A stretch of 60,049 bases of DNA from DATLXU01 sp035575515. Lineage in GTDB: Bacteria; Acidobacteriota; Blastocatellia; UBA7656. The stretch lies in contig DATLXU010000053.1 of NCBI GenBank assembly GCA_035575515.1, positions 1 to 60,049 on the forward strand. Reading direction: 5' to 3'. A program made the translations under genes and the position numbers. A model generated the notes under the pieces. The model saw only the letters and a program-made list of their open reading frames with translations. It did not search any database and was not told the origin of the DNA. Of the stretch, positions 50,927-59,785 are shown piece by piece (position 1 is the first letter of the stretch; every line of letters begins with the position of its first letter).

Positions 50927-53032
50927 ATGGCGAAAATTAAAGACGAGCGACACCGTTACGGTCAGCACTACACTCCGCGCGAGGTCGCGCTGTTGCTCGC
51001 AGCATTCGGCGTGCGCTCGCCGCGCGATTTAGTTTTTGATCCGAGTTGCGGCGACGGGCGACTGCTCGAAGCCGCGCTCCACCTCAAAGCACATCTCGCT
51101 TCGCAGCGCAGTCATAAGAAACTCGAGGCGGAACTCTTCGGCATTGATCGCTCAGCGGCGGCTGCGAGGCCGGCCGCGCGAACTGGCGCGCGAGTGGCTG
51201 TTGCCGATTTTTTTGAGATCGAGCCGGGCGCGCGACTTGATGGTTCGACCAAGTTGCCCGCGCAACTCGACTGCATAATCGGCAACCCGCCATACATCCG
51301 GCAGGAAGTCTTAGGCGAGCGCGACAAGCAGAGAATCGAGCGACGGCTCGAAAGTGATCGCGCGCAGTCGCCTGAAAACTTCTGGCCGAGATGGTCTGGT
51401 CGCTCCGACATCTATGTCTATTTCTTCGCTCGTTCAATCAGGTTCCTGAGAGATGGGGGACGACTGGTCTTTCTTACAGCGAGCAGTTGGCTCGATGTCG
51501 GATATGGCGCTGCGCTCCGCGGATTTTTGCTGAAGAACTTTCGCATCATTGCCATCATAGAATCCGCCGCCGAAAGTTTTTTTCGCGATGCATCAATCAA
51601 CACCTGCATAAGCGTGCTTGAGCGCGAAACGAACAGAGAAGCGCGCGAAACGAATGCGGTTCGTTTCGTTCAATTGACCGAGCCGCTTTGCGGCATTCTC
51701 AAATTCAATCAAGGCGACGAATCTTATGGGTTCAAACATTCTGTTTCACCCATCGAAAGGGCCATTGAGTTCGCGCGCTTGATCGAGAAAGCCGATTGCG
51801 CTACGTCAACAAACGCGCATCGCTTGAGAGTCATAAATCAATCGTCGCTGCTTGAGGAACACGAAGCACAACAGCGCATCAATCAATCATCTTGGGGGAA
51901 ATACCTGCGCGCCGGAGATGTGCTGTTTCGGATAATTGAACGAGGAAGCTACCGACTGCGACGGCTATCGGACGTGGCTCGCGTGCGGTTCGGCATGAAG
52001 ACCGGCGCGAATGATTTCTTTTATCTTGCAGGGATCAGGGGTCAGGAGTCAGGTAACAGGGAAGAGAAGGCGAAAGGAAGAAAGCGGAAAGCAAGCGTTG
52101 AGCTTTTGAGCCTGAACGATGTCGCGCGGGTTCGTCGCGGGCTTACAACGGGCGCGAACGAGTTCTTTTATTTGAAGGCGATTGAAGAATCCCCTGCTGC
52201 TCGACGCAAGAAAGAGCCTCGACGTCAGAGCAAGCGAAACGGTCAACAGAGCCGCTTCCTGATCCCCGACCCCCGACCCCTGATCCCTGTCGAAGACCGC
52301 GCGGGCGCGCATCACCTGGTTGAAGCTGAGTACCTGTCGCCAATTATCTTTTCGCTGAAAGATATCTCATCAGTTATCGTCGAGCGGCGCCACGCGCGCA
52401 AATTATTGTTCAACTGCGCGGCTGCGCCTGATGAACTCGCAGGCACGCGGGCACGGGATTATATCAAGCGAGGCGAGCGCGCAGGTTTTCACCGCAGGCC
52501 GACGTGCGCCGCGCGTGAGCGATGGTACTCGGTCACTAGTGGCATGAAACCTGCGCCGCTCATCTTTCCATCGAAAGTCGGGGAGCGCTGGCTTATTGCA
52601 ATAAATCGCGATGGTGTGTTTGAAGACAAGAAGCTCTACGGCATTTTTCCGCAACGGGGGATTTCAAAATTATTGCTTGCTGCATTGTTAAATTCTACGT
52701 GGGCCAGATATTGCGCTGAAGTTTTATGTCGTCAGATGACCGGCGCGCAGGCGATTGCCGATATTGATGTGGCCGTAGCCGAGCGAATACTGCTGCCCGA
52801 CCCGCGCACACTCGCGCCGTCACTAACGAAGAAACTTGAAGCAGCGTTGATGGCGATTGCGCGCAGGCCCGTGCTTTCAATCTTTGAAGAGGTCAATCGC
52901 GCGGATCGTCGAAAGTTGGATGAGCTTGTCTTAATGGCCATAGGCTTCAACAAAAGCCGCGAGCGCAAGGCAACGCTCGATGAGTTGTATAAGGCTGCCA
53001 TTTCGCTTGTGCGTGCGAGGATCGGGAAGTAG
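50927..53032 (+). CDS. N6-adenine DNA methyltransferase, solitary, with in-frame repeat
   Basis: A 701-residue class I methyltransferase of the Eco57I/N6_Mtase type. ATG 50927 is chosen; homology begins at RYGQHYTPREVA. SAM motif I is FDPSCGDGRLLEAAL (residues 38-52), and the adenine motif is GNPPYIRQE (NPPY at 120-123). The C-terminal half shows target-recognition-like segments and ends in VLMAIGFNKSRERKATLDEL. No restriction gene is adjacent, so it appears as an orphan methylase. Around residues 345-455 it is odd: the block SDVARVRFGMKTGANDFFYL recurs as NDVARVRRGLTTGANEFFYL, and each copy is followed by repeat-like peptide (IRGQESGNREE; RFLIPDPRPLIPVED). The DNA there holds palindromic arms at 52029 and 52258. 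Confidence 0.83.
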   Translation: MAKIKDERHRYGQHYTPREVALLLAAFGVRSPRDLVFDPSCGDGRLLEAALHLKAHLASQRSHKKLEAELFGIDRSAAAARPAARTGARVAVADFFEIEPGARLDGSTKLPAQLDCIIGNPPYIRQEVLGERDKQRIERRLESDRAQSPENFWPRWSGRSDIYVYFFARSIRFLRDGGRLVFLTASSWLDVGYGAALRGFLLKNFRIIAIIESAAESFFRDASINTCISVLERETNREARETNAVRFVQLTEPLCGILKFNQGDESYGFKHSVSPIERAIEFARLIEKADCATSTNAHRLRVINQSSLLEEHEAQQRINQSSWGKYLRAGDVLFRIIERGSYRLRRLSDVARVRFGMKTGANDFFYLAGIRGQESGNREEKAKGRKRKASVELLSLNDVARVRRGLTTGANEFFYLKAIEESPAARRKKEPRRQSKRNGQQSRFLIPDPRPLIPVEDRAGAHHLVEAEYLSPIIFSLKDISSVIVERRHARKLLFNCAAAPDELAGTRARDYIKRGERAGFHRRPTCAARERWYSVTSGMKPAPLIFPSKVGERWLIAINRDGVFEDKKLYGIFPQRGISKLLLAALLNSTWARYCAEVLCRQMTGAQAIADIDVAVAERILLPDPRTLAPSLTKKLEAALMAIARRPVLSIFEEVNRADRRKLDELVLMAIGFNKSRERKATLDELYKAAISLVRARIGK
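52029..52289. repeat. Palindromic repeat arms in frame inside the methylase gene
   Basis: CAGGGATCAGGGGTCAGGAG (52029 onward) and its near reverse complement, CCTGATCCCCGACCCCCGAC then CCCTGATCCCTG (52258-52289), bracket 260 bases. The arms resemble the outer arms of intergenic elements at 23749 and 55501. Both are in frame and are translated as IRGQESGNRE and FLIPDPRPLIPV. Confidence 0.8.
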
Positions 53033-53187
53033 CGTGGATAATAGTGAGAGATTTTTGAGAAGCTGATTGAATTAAAGAAGCCGCGCAAAGGGTCATCCCT
53101 CAGGCGCGGCTGCCGTGTGCGTGGTCTGCCGATGTTTCAGCTAACTGGCAACTGTTATGCTAGAATCGCTGCTGGGGAGAATCATTG

Positions 53188-54366
53188 ATGAGCAGACAGA
53201 GTCGTCCATTCAATCGGGTAGTGCTTGTTGTGCTCGATAGCTGCGGCATAGGCGAGATGCCAGACTCGGCTGAGTATGGCGACGCGGGCGCGGACACCTT
53301 AGGCCACACACTCGCCTCGCGCGAGGTGAAGATTCCGAATATGCGCGCGATGGGGCTTGCAAACATCCGAAGGCTTGCAGTCGAACCCGTTGATAATCCA
53401 ACCGGCATCTTCGGGCGCGCTGCAACACGCTCGCGCGGCAAAGACACTACTACAGGCCATTGGGAGATGAGCGGCATCATTACGGCTCGCCCTTTCCCGA
53501 CTTATCCAAATGGATTTCCGTCGCGCGTGATTGATCCGTTCGAGCGCGCAATCGGGCGCGAAGTCTTAGGCAACAAGCCCGCTTCCGGCACAGAGATAAT
53601 CAAAGAGCTTGGCGAGGAGCATATCAAGACGGGTCGCCCGATTGTTTACACGTCCGCCGACTCGGTTTTTCAAATCGCCGCGCACGAGCACGTAGTCCCA
53701 CTCGATCAGCTTTATCACTGGTGCGAGATTGCTCGCGGGCTGCTCACTGGCGAAGACGAAGTGGGCCGCGTTATCGCTCGACCATTCGTCGGCGAGCCGG
53801 GAAATTTTCGCCGAACGGAAGCGCGAAAAGATTACGCCATTGATCCGCCCGCGCGAACCTTGCTCGATGTGATGAAGGACGCAGGTCTCGAAGTCGCAGC
53901 GGTAGGAAAGATCGGCTCGATATTTTGCCATCGCGGCACGACCGAAGAATTGAAAGCCGGAAACAACAACGCAAGCGTAGATCAAACGCTTCGCGCGCTC
54001 GAAAGCGCGGGACGTGGATTGATATTCACGAACCTCGTTGATTTCGATATGCTCTACGGCCACCGCAATGACGTTGAAGGCTATGCCCGCGCGCTCGAAG
54101 AGTTCGACGCTCGATTGCCCGAAATCCAGAATGCTATGCGCGATGACGACATGCTGATAATCACGGCGGATCACGGCTGCGACCCTGCGGACGTTTCTAC
54201 GGATCACACGCGCGAGTACGCGCCCGTTCTGGCTTGGGGCCGTCGCGCTCGCGCTGGCGTCAATCTCGGCACGCGCCAGTCGCTCGCAGACATCGGGCAG
54301 ACGATAGCCGAAAACTTCGGGCTTGAGATACAATCGGGCAGCAGCTTTCTCAGAGAGATTGTTTGA
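53188..54366 (+). CDS. deoB: Phosphopentomutase
   Basis: A 392-residue enzyme that interconverts ribose or deoxyribose 1-phosphate and 5-phosphate in nucleoside salvage. ATG 53188 follows GGGGAGA at good spacing. Family motifs of the alkaline phosphatase-like fold: LDSCGIGEMPDSAEYGD (metal Asp), KDTTTGHWEM (with the phosphorylated Thr), DFDMLYGHRND and ITADHGCDPADVSTDHTREY (metal His/Asp set). Length is normal. It is transcribed with the small gene at 54404. No deoC, deoA or deoD neighbours are seen. Confidence 0.95.
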   Translation: MSRQSRPFNRVVLVVLDSCGIGEMPDSAEYGDAGADTLGHTLASREVKIPNMRAMGLANIRRLAVEPVDNPTGIFGRAATRSRGKDTTTGHWEMSGIITARPFPTYPNGFPSRVIDPFERAIGREVLGNKPASGTEIIKELGEEHIKTGRPIVYTSADSVFQIAAHEHVVPLDQLYHWCEIARGLLTGEDEVGRVIARPFVGEPGNFRRTEARKDYAIDPPARTLLDVMKDAGLEVAAVGKIGSIFCHRGTTEELKAGNNNASVDQTLRALESAGRGLIFTNLVDFDMLYGHRNDVEGYARALEEFDARLPEIQNAMRDDDMLIITADHGCDPADVSTDHTREYAPVLAWGRRARAGVNLGTRQSLADIGQTIAENFGLEIQSGSSFLREIV

Positions 54367-54403
54367 CTCATGATAGTGTTTAATTCACAACAGGAGAAAT
54401 AGG

Positions 54404-54580
54404 ATGAAAGAGCAACTCGTCGCCTTATTAATTTCAAGAGTAGGATTGGATCAGCAGAAAGCGGAGCAAGCAGTTGATACAGTTTTAGAGTACATACAGA
54501 ACAACCCGCAGCAAATCAGCCAGCTACTGGGTCACCTGCCCGGCGGACTTGGCGACAAACTCGGCGGATTGTTCGGCTGA
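54404..54580 (+). CDS. 58-residue protein, DUF937/DUF2267-like helical repeat
   Basis: A small gene 37 bases after deoB with a strong ribosome site (CAGGAGAAATAGG). The product begins MKEQLVALLISRVGL and ends GGLGDKLGGLFG; between them lies a Gln-rich amphipathic helix (QQKAEQAVDTVLEYIQNN). This pattern, a three-helix module and a Gly-rich end, is like DUF937 or DUF2267-type small proteins, but I cannot settle the family. No membrane segment or metal motif is seen. It may share the deoB transcript. Confidence 0.65.
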   Translation: MKEQLVALLISRVGLDQQKAEQAVDTVLEYIQNNPQQISQLLGHLPGGLGDKLGGLFG

Positions 54581-54704
54581 TTGTCGCTACCGCATACAGC
54601 CTGCTCGCCATGAGCCAACGGCCTATTGTCAGTTTGTCAGTTGACGACTCACCGAGCTTGTTGCTAAATAAGTGACCGCTGACCGACGACAACGAACGCT
54701 CGTT

Positions 54705-55502
54705 ATGAATCTGGCGATGCATCTCATCTTTTTCGCGCTCGCCTCTGGCTTGTTTGCGCAGCCTTGCCTTGCCGATTTGAAAACCTCGCTCATTCAAATC
54801 GAATCGCAAGCCGATCAGAAATCTCAATCAAAGCAGAAGGATGAGTTCGCGCAGTTGCTCGAACAACTCAAAAGCGCGTCGGCCAGCGCACGGCGCGATG
54901 CGATAGACAGACTCGCGGAACTGGAAGACCGCCGCGCGGTCGAGCCATTGATTGCCGCGCTCAAAGATTCTGACCCGGAAGTTCGCTCTGCTGCCGCCAA
55001 CGCGCTTGGCGTGTTTGGCGACAAGCGCGCAGTCGAGCCGTTGATTGCTATTCTAAAAGACGAGACGGCTTTTGTGCGCGGCGCGGCGGCGAGAGTGCTT
55101 GGCCAGCTTGGTGATGCAAAGGCCGAGGACCAGCTCATCCTTTCGCTCAAAGACTCAAATTCGAGCGTGCGGTCTGCGGCTGCAACCGCCCTCGGCCAGA
55201 TCAAAAGCCAGCGCGCTCTGCCGGAACTTCTTTCAATTGTGAGAGACGAAGGTCCTGATGTGCGCGCTGCAGTCATTGTTGCGCTAGGCGCGTTGCGGGA
55301 CCGCCGCGCGGTCGAGCCGCTCATTCAATCGCTCAAGGACGATACAGCGATGGTGAGGCTGGCGGCCGCATTCGCGCTCGCCGACATTGGAGACCGTCGA
55401 GCGATTGCGGCTCTCAACGACGCTGTGATGAACGAAAAAGACGAGGAATCGAGAAACCAGATGAAAGAGGCGCTGCAACGACTGAGGGCAGCCCCAGAAT
55501 AG
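54705..55502 (+). CDS. Secreted HEAT-repeat protein
   Basis: A 265-residue protein with a signal peptide (LIFFALASGLFAQPCLA). After a Gln/Lys-rich stretch come about six PBS-lyase-type HEAT repeats of ~31 residues (DRRAVEPLIAALKDSDPEVR, DKRAVEPLIAILKDETAFVR, DAKAEDQLILSLKDSNSSVR, DRRAVEPLIQSLKDDTAMVR). Such repeats form a curved scaffold for protein binding. It should be periplasmic. ATG 54705 is favoured over an upstream GTG. A composite palindromic element overlaps its stop codon and could end the transcript. Confidence 0.82.
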   Translation: MNLAMHLIFFALASGLFAQPCLADLKTSLIQIESQADQKSQSKQKDEFAQLLEQLKSASASARRDAIDRLAELEDRRAVEPLIAALKDSDPEVRSAAANALGVFGDKRAVEPLIAILKDETAFVRGAAARVLGQLGDAKAEDQLILSLKDSNSSVRSAAATALGQIKSQRALPELLSIVRDEGPDVRAAVIVALGALRDRRAVEPLIQSLKDDTAMVRLAAAFALADIGDRRAIAALNDAVMNEKDEESRNQMKEALQRLRAAPE

Positions 55503-55600
55503 GGGTCAGAGGTCGGGGATCAGTATTGGCCCGATACTTTTAAAGTGGCTCTGGGAGCCTGTTTCAAGGCGAACGCTGCTCTTTCAACCGACCATTGACC
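55501..55600. repeat. Composite palindromic element, copy 3 (HEAT/rpsU gap)
   Basis: Outer arms AGGGGTCAGAGGTCGGGGAT (55501 onward) and CGACCATTGACCAC (55589 onward) enclose the core at 55539-55569: TTAAAGTGGCTC, TGGGAGCC, TGTTTCAAGG. CTTTCAACCGACC follows the core, as in copy 1. It lies between convergent genes and its core hairpin could serve both as terminator. Confidence 0.8.
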
Positions 55601-55603
55601 ACA

Positions 55604-55807
55604 TTACTCTTCAGTATATCTCTTGCGCATGCTCTTGCGCGCGCGGCGACGAGCTACCTGAGATTTTAGGCGACGACGCTCGCCCGGCTTCAGATAAAAG
55701 GCGTGCTTTTTCGTGTCTGTGATTATGCCCTCGCGGGCGACCGCTCGCTTGAAACGACGAATCGCGCTTTCAATGCTTTCGTTATCGTGAACCTGTATTC
55801 TTGCCAC
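55604..55807 (-). CDS. rpsU: 30S ribosomal protein S21
   Basis: A 67-residue basic protein of the small ribosomal subunit, which helps initiation at the anti-Shine-Dalgarno region. It shows the S21 pattern: VHDNESIESAIRRFKRAVAR, then TKKHAFYLKPGERRRLKSQ and an Arg/Lys-rich tail (ARRRARKSMRKRY). The start is GTG at 55807 with a perfect GGAGG six bases upstream. It is transcribed alone; no dnaG or rpoD neighbours are seen. Confidence 0.95.
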   Translation of the reverse strand: MARIQVHDNESIESAIRRFKRAVAREGIITDTKKHAFYLKPGERRRLKSQVARRRARKSMRKRYTEE

Positions 55808-56004
55808 TCATTACCTCCGATTGCTTTACAACTAATCTAATCAAGGATAGCGATACGATAAAAAAATCGCACCAACTCCAAGCTGATTAGCTTACACAAG
55901 CAACGCGCAGGCTGTCAACGAAGAGTCCGAAGTCAGATTTCGATTCTCGGAGGTTCTCGTTTTAAGCTGTACCCAATCCTTGACCTCGGACTCCCGACTT
56001 CAGA

Positions 56005-57483
56005 CTACCACCGCACTCGCACTCGATATGATAGCGTAGCCGAGCCGTCCGCTTCGACTGGCACAGTAAAGCGCGCGGCAAAGGCTGCGGTCTTGTCCCA
56101 CTTGTGGCTCGAAGAGATCATCTCCCAGTCGCCGCCGATGGGTTCGTTCACGACAATTGTCGCAGCCTCCTTCTTGTGATTGCGAATCACGATTTGATAA
56201 GCGTACTCGTAAACGCGCGAGCTGATAACGCGATAATCCATCATCTTGCGCTCGGCGACTATGTCGAACGCATCGCCCACCTTTACTTTTACCTTTTCAT
56301 CTTTCGGCGTGTGGGCGATACGGTCTTCGCCGATGAACTGCTGTCCGCCTGCGGAATCTGCTTTGTAGAGCCGCACGATGCCAGCCGGGAGCGGAAGGCC
56401 AAGTCCGTTCTTTTGCGAGTTGTCGAACTCGATATAGACGCCGATCTTCTCTTTTATCGGCTCGCCGGGATTGTTGTAGCCGTGATAGTAATACGGCTGG
56501 CCGTAGATGATGAATTGCTTGTTGGCGCCAACGCCTTTCGCGTCGAGCAGGCTGATCTGCTTCGTCTGCGCGTTCTTGATCGTCGTGCGCCGCTGCAAAG
56601 TGTAAAGATGATATTCAAAGAATGATTCCTCTTTGAAGTTCTCATCTTTGGCTGCGGCCCGTGCGACCATATCGCGCATCTTTGATTCGTAAGCCTCGCG
56701 ATCCTGGGCGCGATGAACATCGCCCGCGACCAGTTTCAATTCGGCGTTCTTGTAATCGGCTCCGCTGTTGTTGTCAATCGTTACCCACCCTTGAACATCC
56801 GCGCGAGTCTCATCTGAATTTACCAGCACAACGTAATCCGAACGCCAGTTGATTCCGCCCGTCAGGTACGATGCCTCAACCGACTGCATCGCAGCGCGAT
56901 CGTTTGCCAATCGCCATACGAGCGTCGGCTTTGCGATCAGGTTTTCAGGAAGTTGCGGAAACCGAATCTCCGCGATGTTCGACGGGTTGATTACGATCTG
57001 GTCGCCTATCTGCCACACCGCGCCGTTGTTGTTAGCAAGCAGAGCGGCTTCCGTTGGCGTGAGCTTCTCGGTTTGATTCTCGAAGCTGCGCAGCACAAGC
57101 GTTACTTTCTTGCCGACATATTTGTCGAGTAATTTTTGCGGCGAGAGCAGATCGTATTCGTAGTTCTGCTCGATGATTGATAAATCGGCAGGAGAGGTGA
57201 TTGATTTTATGTGAACCGTTGCCGGGTTGATTTGCGCCGACACGCCCGCGAACTTCAAAGAGGATTCGCCTCGCGGAAGCTGAATGTCGCGCAGGTCGCG
57301 CACAAGACCGAGATTCACATTGTATATAGTTATGCTCACGGCCTTCTGCTCTTCGGGCGTGCTTGTTAGATCGTCTCCGCCTGAGCTTGCAAACGAAGGC
57401 GCGACGGGCAACATCGCAAGTGATGTGAGTAGCACTCCGATCATTCTGAACATTGAAAAGACTTTCTTCCTCGTATCTCTCAT
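56005..57483 (-). CDS. DUF4139 domain-containing secreted protein
   Basis: A 492-residue protein with a signal peptide (MIGVLLTSLAMLPVAPSFAS). The N-terminal segment (VSITIYNVNLGLVRDLRDI, LPRGESSLKFAGV) and the central TGGINWRSDYVVLVNSDET and GWVTIDNNSGADYKNAELKLVAGD segments are typical of DUF4139, followed by a C-terminal region with EKIGVYIEFDNSQKNGLGLP and VVNEPIGGDWEM. The family is widespread and uncharacterised; some members are called mucoidy inhibitor-like. The ATG at 57483 has GGAGAAC before it. It is monocistronic and lies 197 bases downstream of rpsU on the same strand. Confidence 0.87.
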   Translation of the reverse strand: MRDTRKKVFSMFRMIGVLLTSLAMLPVAPSFASSGGDDLTSTPEEQKAVSITIYNVNLGLVRDLRDIQLPRGESSLKFAGVSAQINPATVHIKSITSPADLSIIEQNYEYDLLSPQKLLDKYVGKKVTLVLRSFENQTEKLTPTEAALLANNNGAVWQIGDQIVINPSNIAEIRFPQLPENLIAKPTLVWRLANDRAAMQSVEASYLTGGINWRSDYVVLVNSDETRADVQGWVTIDNNSGADYKNAELKLVAGDVHRAQDREAYESKMRDMVARAAAKDENFKEESFFEYHLYTLQRRTTIKNAQTKQISLLDAKGVGANKQFIIYGQPYYYHGYNNPGEPIKEKIGVYIEFDNSQKNGLGLPLPAGIVRLYKADSAGGQQFIGEDRIAHTPKDEKVKVKVGDAFDIVAERKMMDYRVISSRVYEYAYQIVIRNHKKEAATIVVNEPIGGDWEMISSSHKWDKTAAFAARFTVPVEADGSATLSYRVRVRW

Positions 57484-57517
57484 ATTCTGTTCTCCATAAA
57501 GAAGCGCGCCGCAGAGC

Positions 57518-57650
57518 GAGGGATGAAGGATGAAGGATGAAGGATGAAAAAGAGTTGTTGAATGCTGCCTTTCAAATTTGAGATTTCAGATTTGAAATCG
57601 TAGATTCAATATTTTCTATTCATCCCTCATCCTTCGTCCCTCATCCTTCC
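57518..57650. repeat. Palindromic (GGATGAA)n repeat and A/T-rich unit
   Basis: GAGGGATGAAGGATGAAGGA (57518 onward) is mirrored by CATCCCTCATCCTTCGTCCC (57620 onward), and the centre holds TTTCAAATTTGAGATTTCAG, the A/T-rich unit seen at 4931. It fills the first third of the gap upstream of the DUF4139 gene. Confidence 0.7.
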
Positions 57651-57950
57651 GCGAACGGCGCGCCTGAATTCTTCTTTCGATTAGTTGAACGATGCGCGGC
57701 ATGAGTTCTTGCAATGAAGTTATGCGAATCGCTCCTTTCGCTCTTGAATTCTCATTGGCAATTGTGAGCAGCGTATTTTTCAGGTGGTCGAATTACCTGT
57801 GCGGGGAAGATTGATTGAATGGTCCATTGCAGAAGCTGACGATTCAAGCGCAGAGCGAGATCGTAAACGGAATTTTCGGGCTACTGTGTTTGGGACTTGA
57901 GGGAATTTGGAAGATAGACTTTTGCCGGGCCGATTTGCTAATCAGCGCAT

Positions 57951-58127
57951 CTATTCATCGCGGATGGCCGCGAGCACTTTCGCGCCTAGTTCTTCGGGAA
58001 TCTCTGACATGCCGTGATCTGTCTGGGCGTGCGCGGCGCACTGCTGCATCACTTCTTCTACCGTTTCACCACGAGCCTCAAAATCGCAGTCCACGCCTAC
58101 TTCTCTACAACGGACTACCTTTGCCAT
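57951..58127 (-). CDS. DUF1059 small protein
   Basis: A 58-residue protein with a perfect ribosome site (GGAGGTG, 7 bases before ATG 58127). It begins MAKVVRCREVGVDCDFEARG, continues TVEEVMQQCAAHAQTDHG and ends ELGAKVLAAIRDE. The cysteines (C7, C14, C30) and the CxFEARG-like pattern match the DUF1059 family, small soluble proteins of unknown function that are common in soil bacteria and archaea. It lies 86 bases upstream of the M20 gene's stop codon on the same strand. The 300 bases downstream of it, up to the DUF4139 gene's promoter region, hold only a short Arg/Lys-rich open frame and the repeat at 57518. Confidence 0.85.
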   Translation of the reverse strand: MAKVVRCREVGVDCDFEARGETVEEVMQQCAAHAQTDHGMSEIPEELGAKVLAAIRDE

Positions 58128-58213
58128 TTTGCACCTCCACAGTCGACTTGGTTCAGCAGCGTCAGCTTTGGCTTGCGCTCCTAAAACGATGCCGATGATT
58201 CTATCACAGAATT

Positions 58214-59785
58214 CTATTTCTTCACGGTCGGATACTCGATGCCGAGTTGTTCGAGATACGTCTTGTACTTTGTCGGGTCGTAGTAATACTTCTTCAATTC
58301 CGGGCGGAACTTTTCCATCTTCTCTTGATTCAAATCAATCGCCGGTTTGTCGTTAGGCCCAATCAAAGGCGTGTACTTCGCCTCTTTTGTTTGAACATTG
58401 TTGAAATAATCCCATGCTTGCTTAACGAGTTCTGGCGAGAGCATAAAATCGAGCGCCGTCATCGCCTGAACCTTCGCGCCAGCGGTTGAGCCTTTGTGCG
58501 CGATGGGAGTCGCCATCGCCACCGCATTCGGCCACGAATGGCCGGGCAGGTTCGGGATGTTTGCGGGAAATCGCAGGTAAACGGTCGGCACGTTCCATGA
58601 AATATCGCCGATGTCGTCCGATCCGCCGCGCGCGTCTTCTTTTGGAGGCTCAAGCGGTTTGACCTTTATCTTCAATCCTTCGACCTTCGCGCCTATCTCT
58701 TTCTGCAAAGCCTTCGCCAATGTTTGATCGGCCTCGCTCCACTGAGGCATTCCGACCGCCTCAATATTTTTCTGCTGAACTTCTGCGATAACTTTGCTGA
58801 AATGATTCGGCCACGCAGAACCTACTGTGCGCTGAGTCACGGTAGTATCTGTCATCATCGTTGCCGCCTGCGCCATTCGGTTCCCAAGCTCGTAGAGTTC
58901 TTTGATGTGCGGGTAGTCCAGCTCGCGGAAGTAATACCACACGCCGGCTTCCGAAGGCACGACGTTAGGCTGATCGCCGCCGTCGAAAATCACGTAATGT
59001 GAACGTTGCTGCAACCTGAGATGCTCACGGCGAAAGTTCCATGCCGTGTCCATCAACTCAACTGCATCAAGCGCGCTGCGGCCCGACCACGGTGCGCCCG
59101 CCGCGTGCGCCGCTTTGCCGTGAAAGAAATACTGCACCGACACAAGCCCTGTACTGCTCTGTCCGTAAGACGTGGCGAAATCGCTGTCGACGTGGCAGCC
59201 GAGCACAATGTCGACATCTTTGAACAATCCTTCGCGCACAAAGAATGCTTTTGCGCCGAGAAGCTCTTCGGCCACGCCGGGAAATAGTTTGATCGTGCCA
59301 GGTAGCTTGTATTTATCCATCATCTTCTTTAGCGCGAGCGCAGCCGTTACGTTGACGGCCTGGCCGGAGTTGTGGCCCTCGCCGTGACCGGGCGCGCCTT
59401 CGATTACAGGCGAATGATAAGCGACGCCGGGCTTCTGCGACGCTTTCGGGATGCAGTCAATGTCTGTGATGAAAGCGATGACAGGTTTGCCTGAGCCGTA
59501 GCTTGCGACCCACGCCGTAGGCATCCCGGCGACGCCGCGCTCGACGCGGAAGCCGTTCTTTTCCAAAATGCCGGTGATGTAGCGCGAGGTTTCGTACTCC
59601 TGAAAGCCAAGCTCGCTGAAGCTGAATATCTGATCAACCATCCGTTGAGTGAACGTCTGCATCGCGTCAATTTCGCTGATGGCCTCGCGCTTCAAATCTT
59701 CGAGCTTCGTCGCGGTTTGAGCGCGCGCGGGCAGGCTCGCCGTTAAGACGAGCAGCGCGGCAAGTGAGAGCACCTTGAGTTTCAT
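58214..59785 (-). CDS. M20-family metallopeptidase/amidohydrolase, AbgB-like, secreted
   Basis: A 523-residue exported enzyme. ATG 59785 is chosen because GAGAGGA lies 9 bases upstream; ATG 59791 is possible. The signal peptide is MKLKVLSLAALLVLTASLPARAQ in two parts. The metal-site motifs are FITDIDCIPKAS, GHGEGHNSG and GVAEELLGAKAF, and a dimerisation domain lies between about residues 230 and 345. The sequence is closest to AbgB and related amidohydrolases that cut p-aminobenzoyl-glutamate or N-acyl amino acids. Export is unusual for AbgB itself, so the natural substrate may differ. It is monocistronic. Confidence 0.88.
   Translation of the reverse strand: MKLKVLSLAALLVLTASLPARAQTATKLEDLKREAISEIDAMQTFTQRMVDQIFSFSELGFQEYETSRYITGILEKNGFRVERGVAGMPTAWVASYGSGKPVIAFITDIDCIPKASQKPGVAYHSPVIEGAPGHGEGHNSGQAVNVTAALALKKMMDKYKLPGTIKLFPGVAEELLGAKAFFVREGLFKDVDIVLGCHVDSDFATSYGQSSTGLVSVQYFFHGKAAHAAGAPWSGRSALDAVELMDTAWNFRREHLRLQQRSHYVIFDGGDQPNVVPSEAGVWYYFRELDYPHIKELYELGNRMAQAATMMTDTTVTQRTVGSAWPNHFSKVIAEVQQKNIEAVGMPQWSEADQTLAKALQKEIGAKVEGLKIKVKPLEPPKEDARGGSDDIGDISWNVPTVYLRFPANIPNLPGHSWPNAVAMATPIAHKGSTAGAKVQAMTALDFMLSPELVKQAWDYFNNVQTKEAKYTPLIGPNDKPAIDLNQEKMEKFRPELKKYYYDPTKYKTYLEQLGIEYPTVKK

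Noticed and set aside
50927..53032. Type IIG restriction-modification enzyme
   Set aside because: No nuclease motif (PD-ExK) was found at the N-terminus, which starts directly with the methylase region, and no restriction gene is adjacent.
57660..57830. Minus-strand open frame reading about HLKNTLLTIANENSRA ... RRIQARR
   Set aside because: It looks mildly coding-like, but there is a stop just upstream, no ribosome site near an ATG, and it runs into the simple repeat; too weak to annotate.
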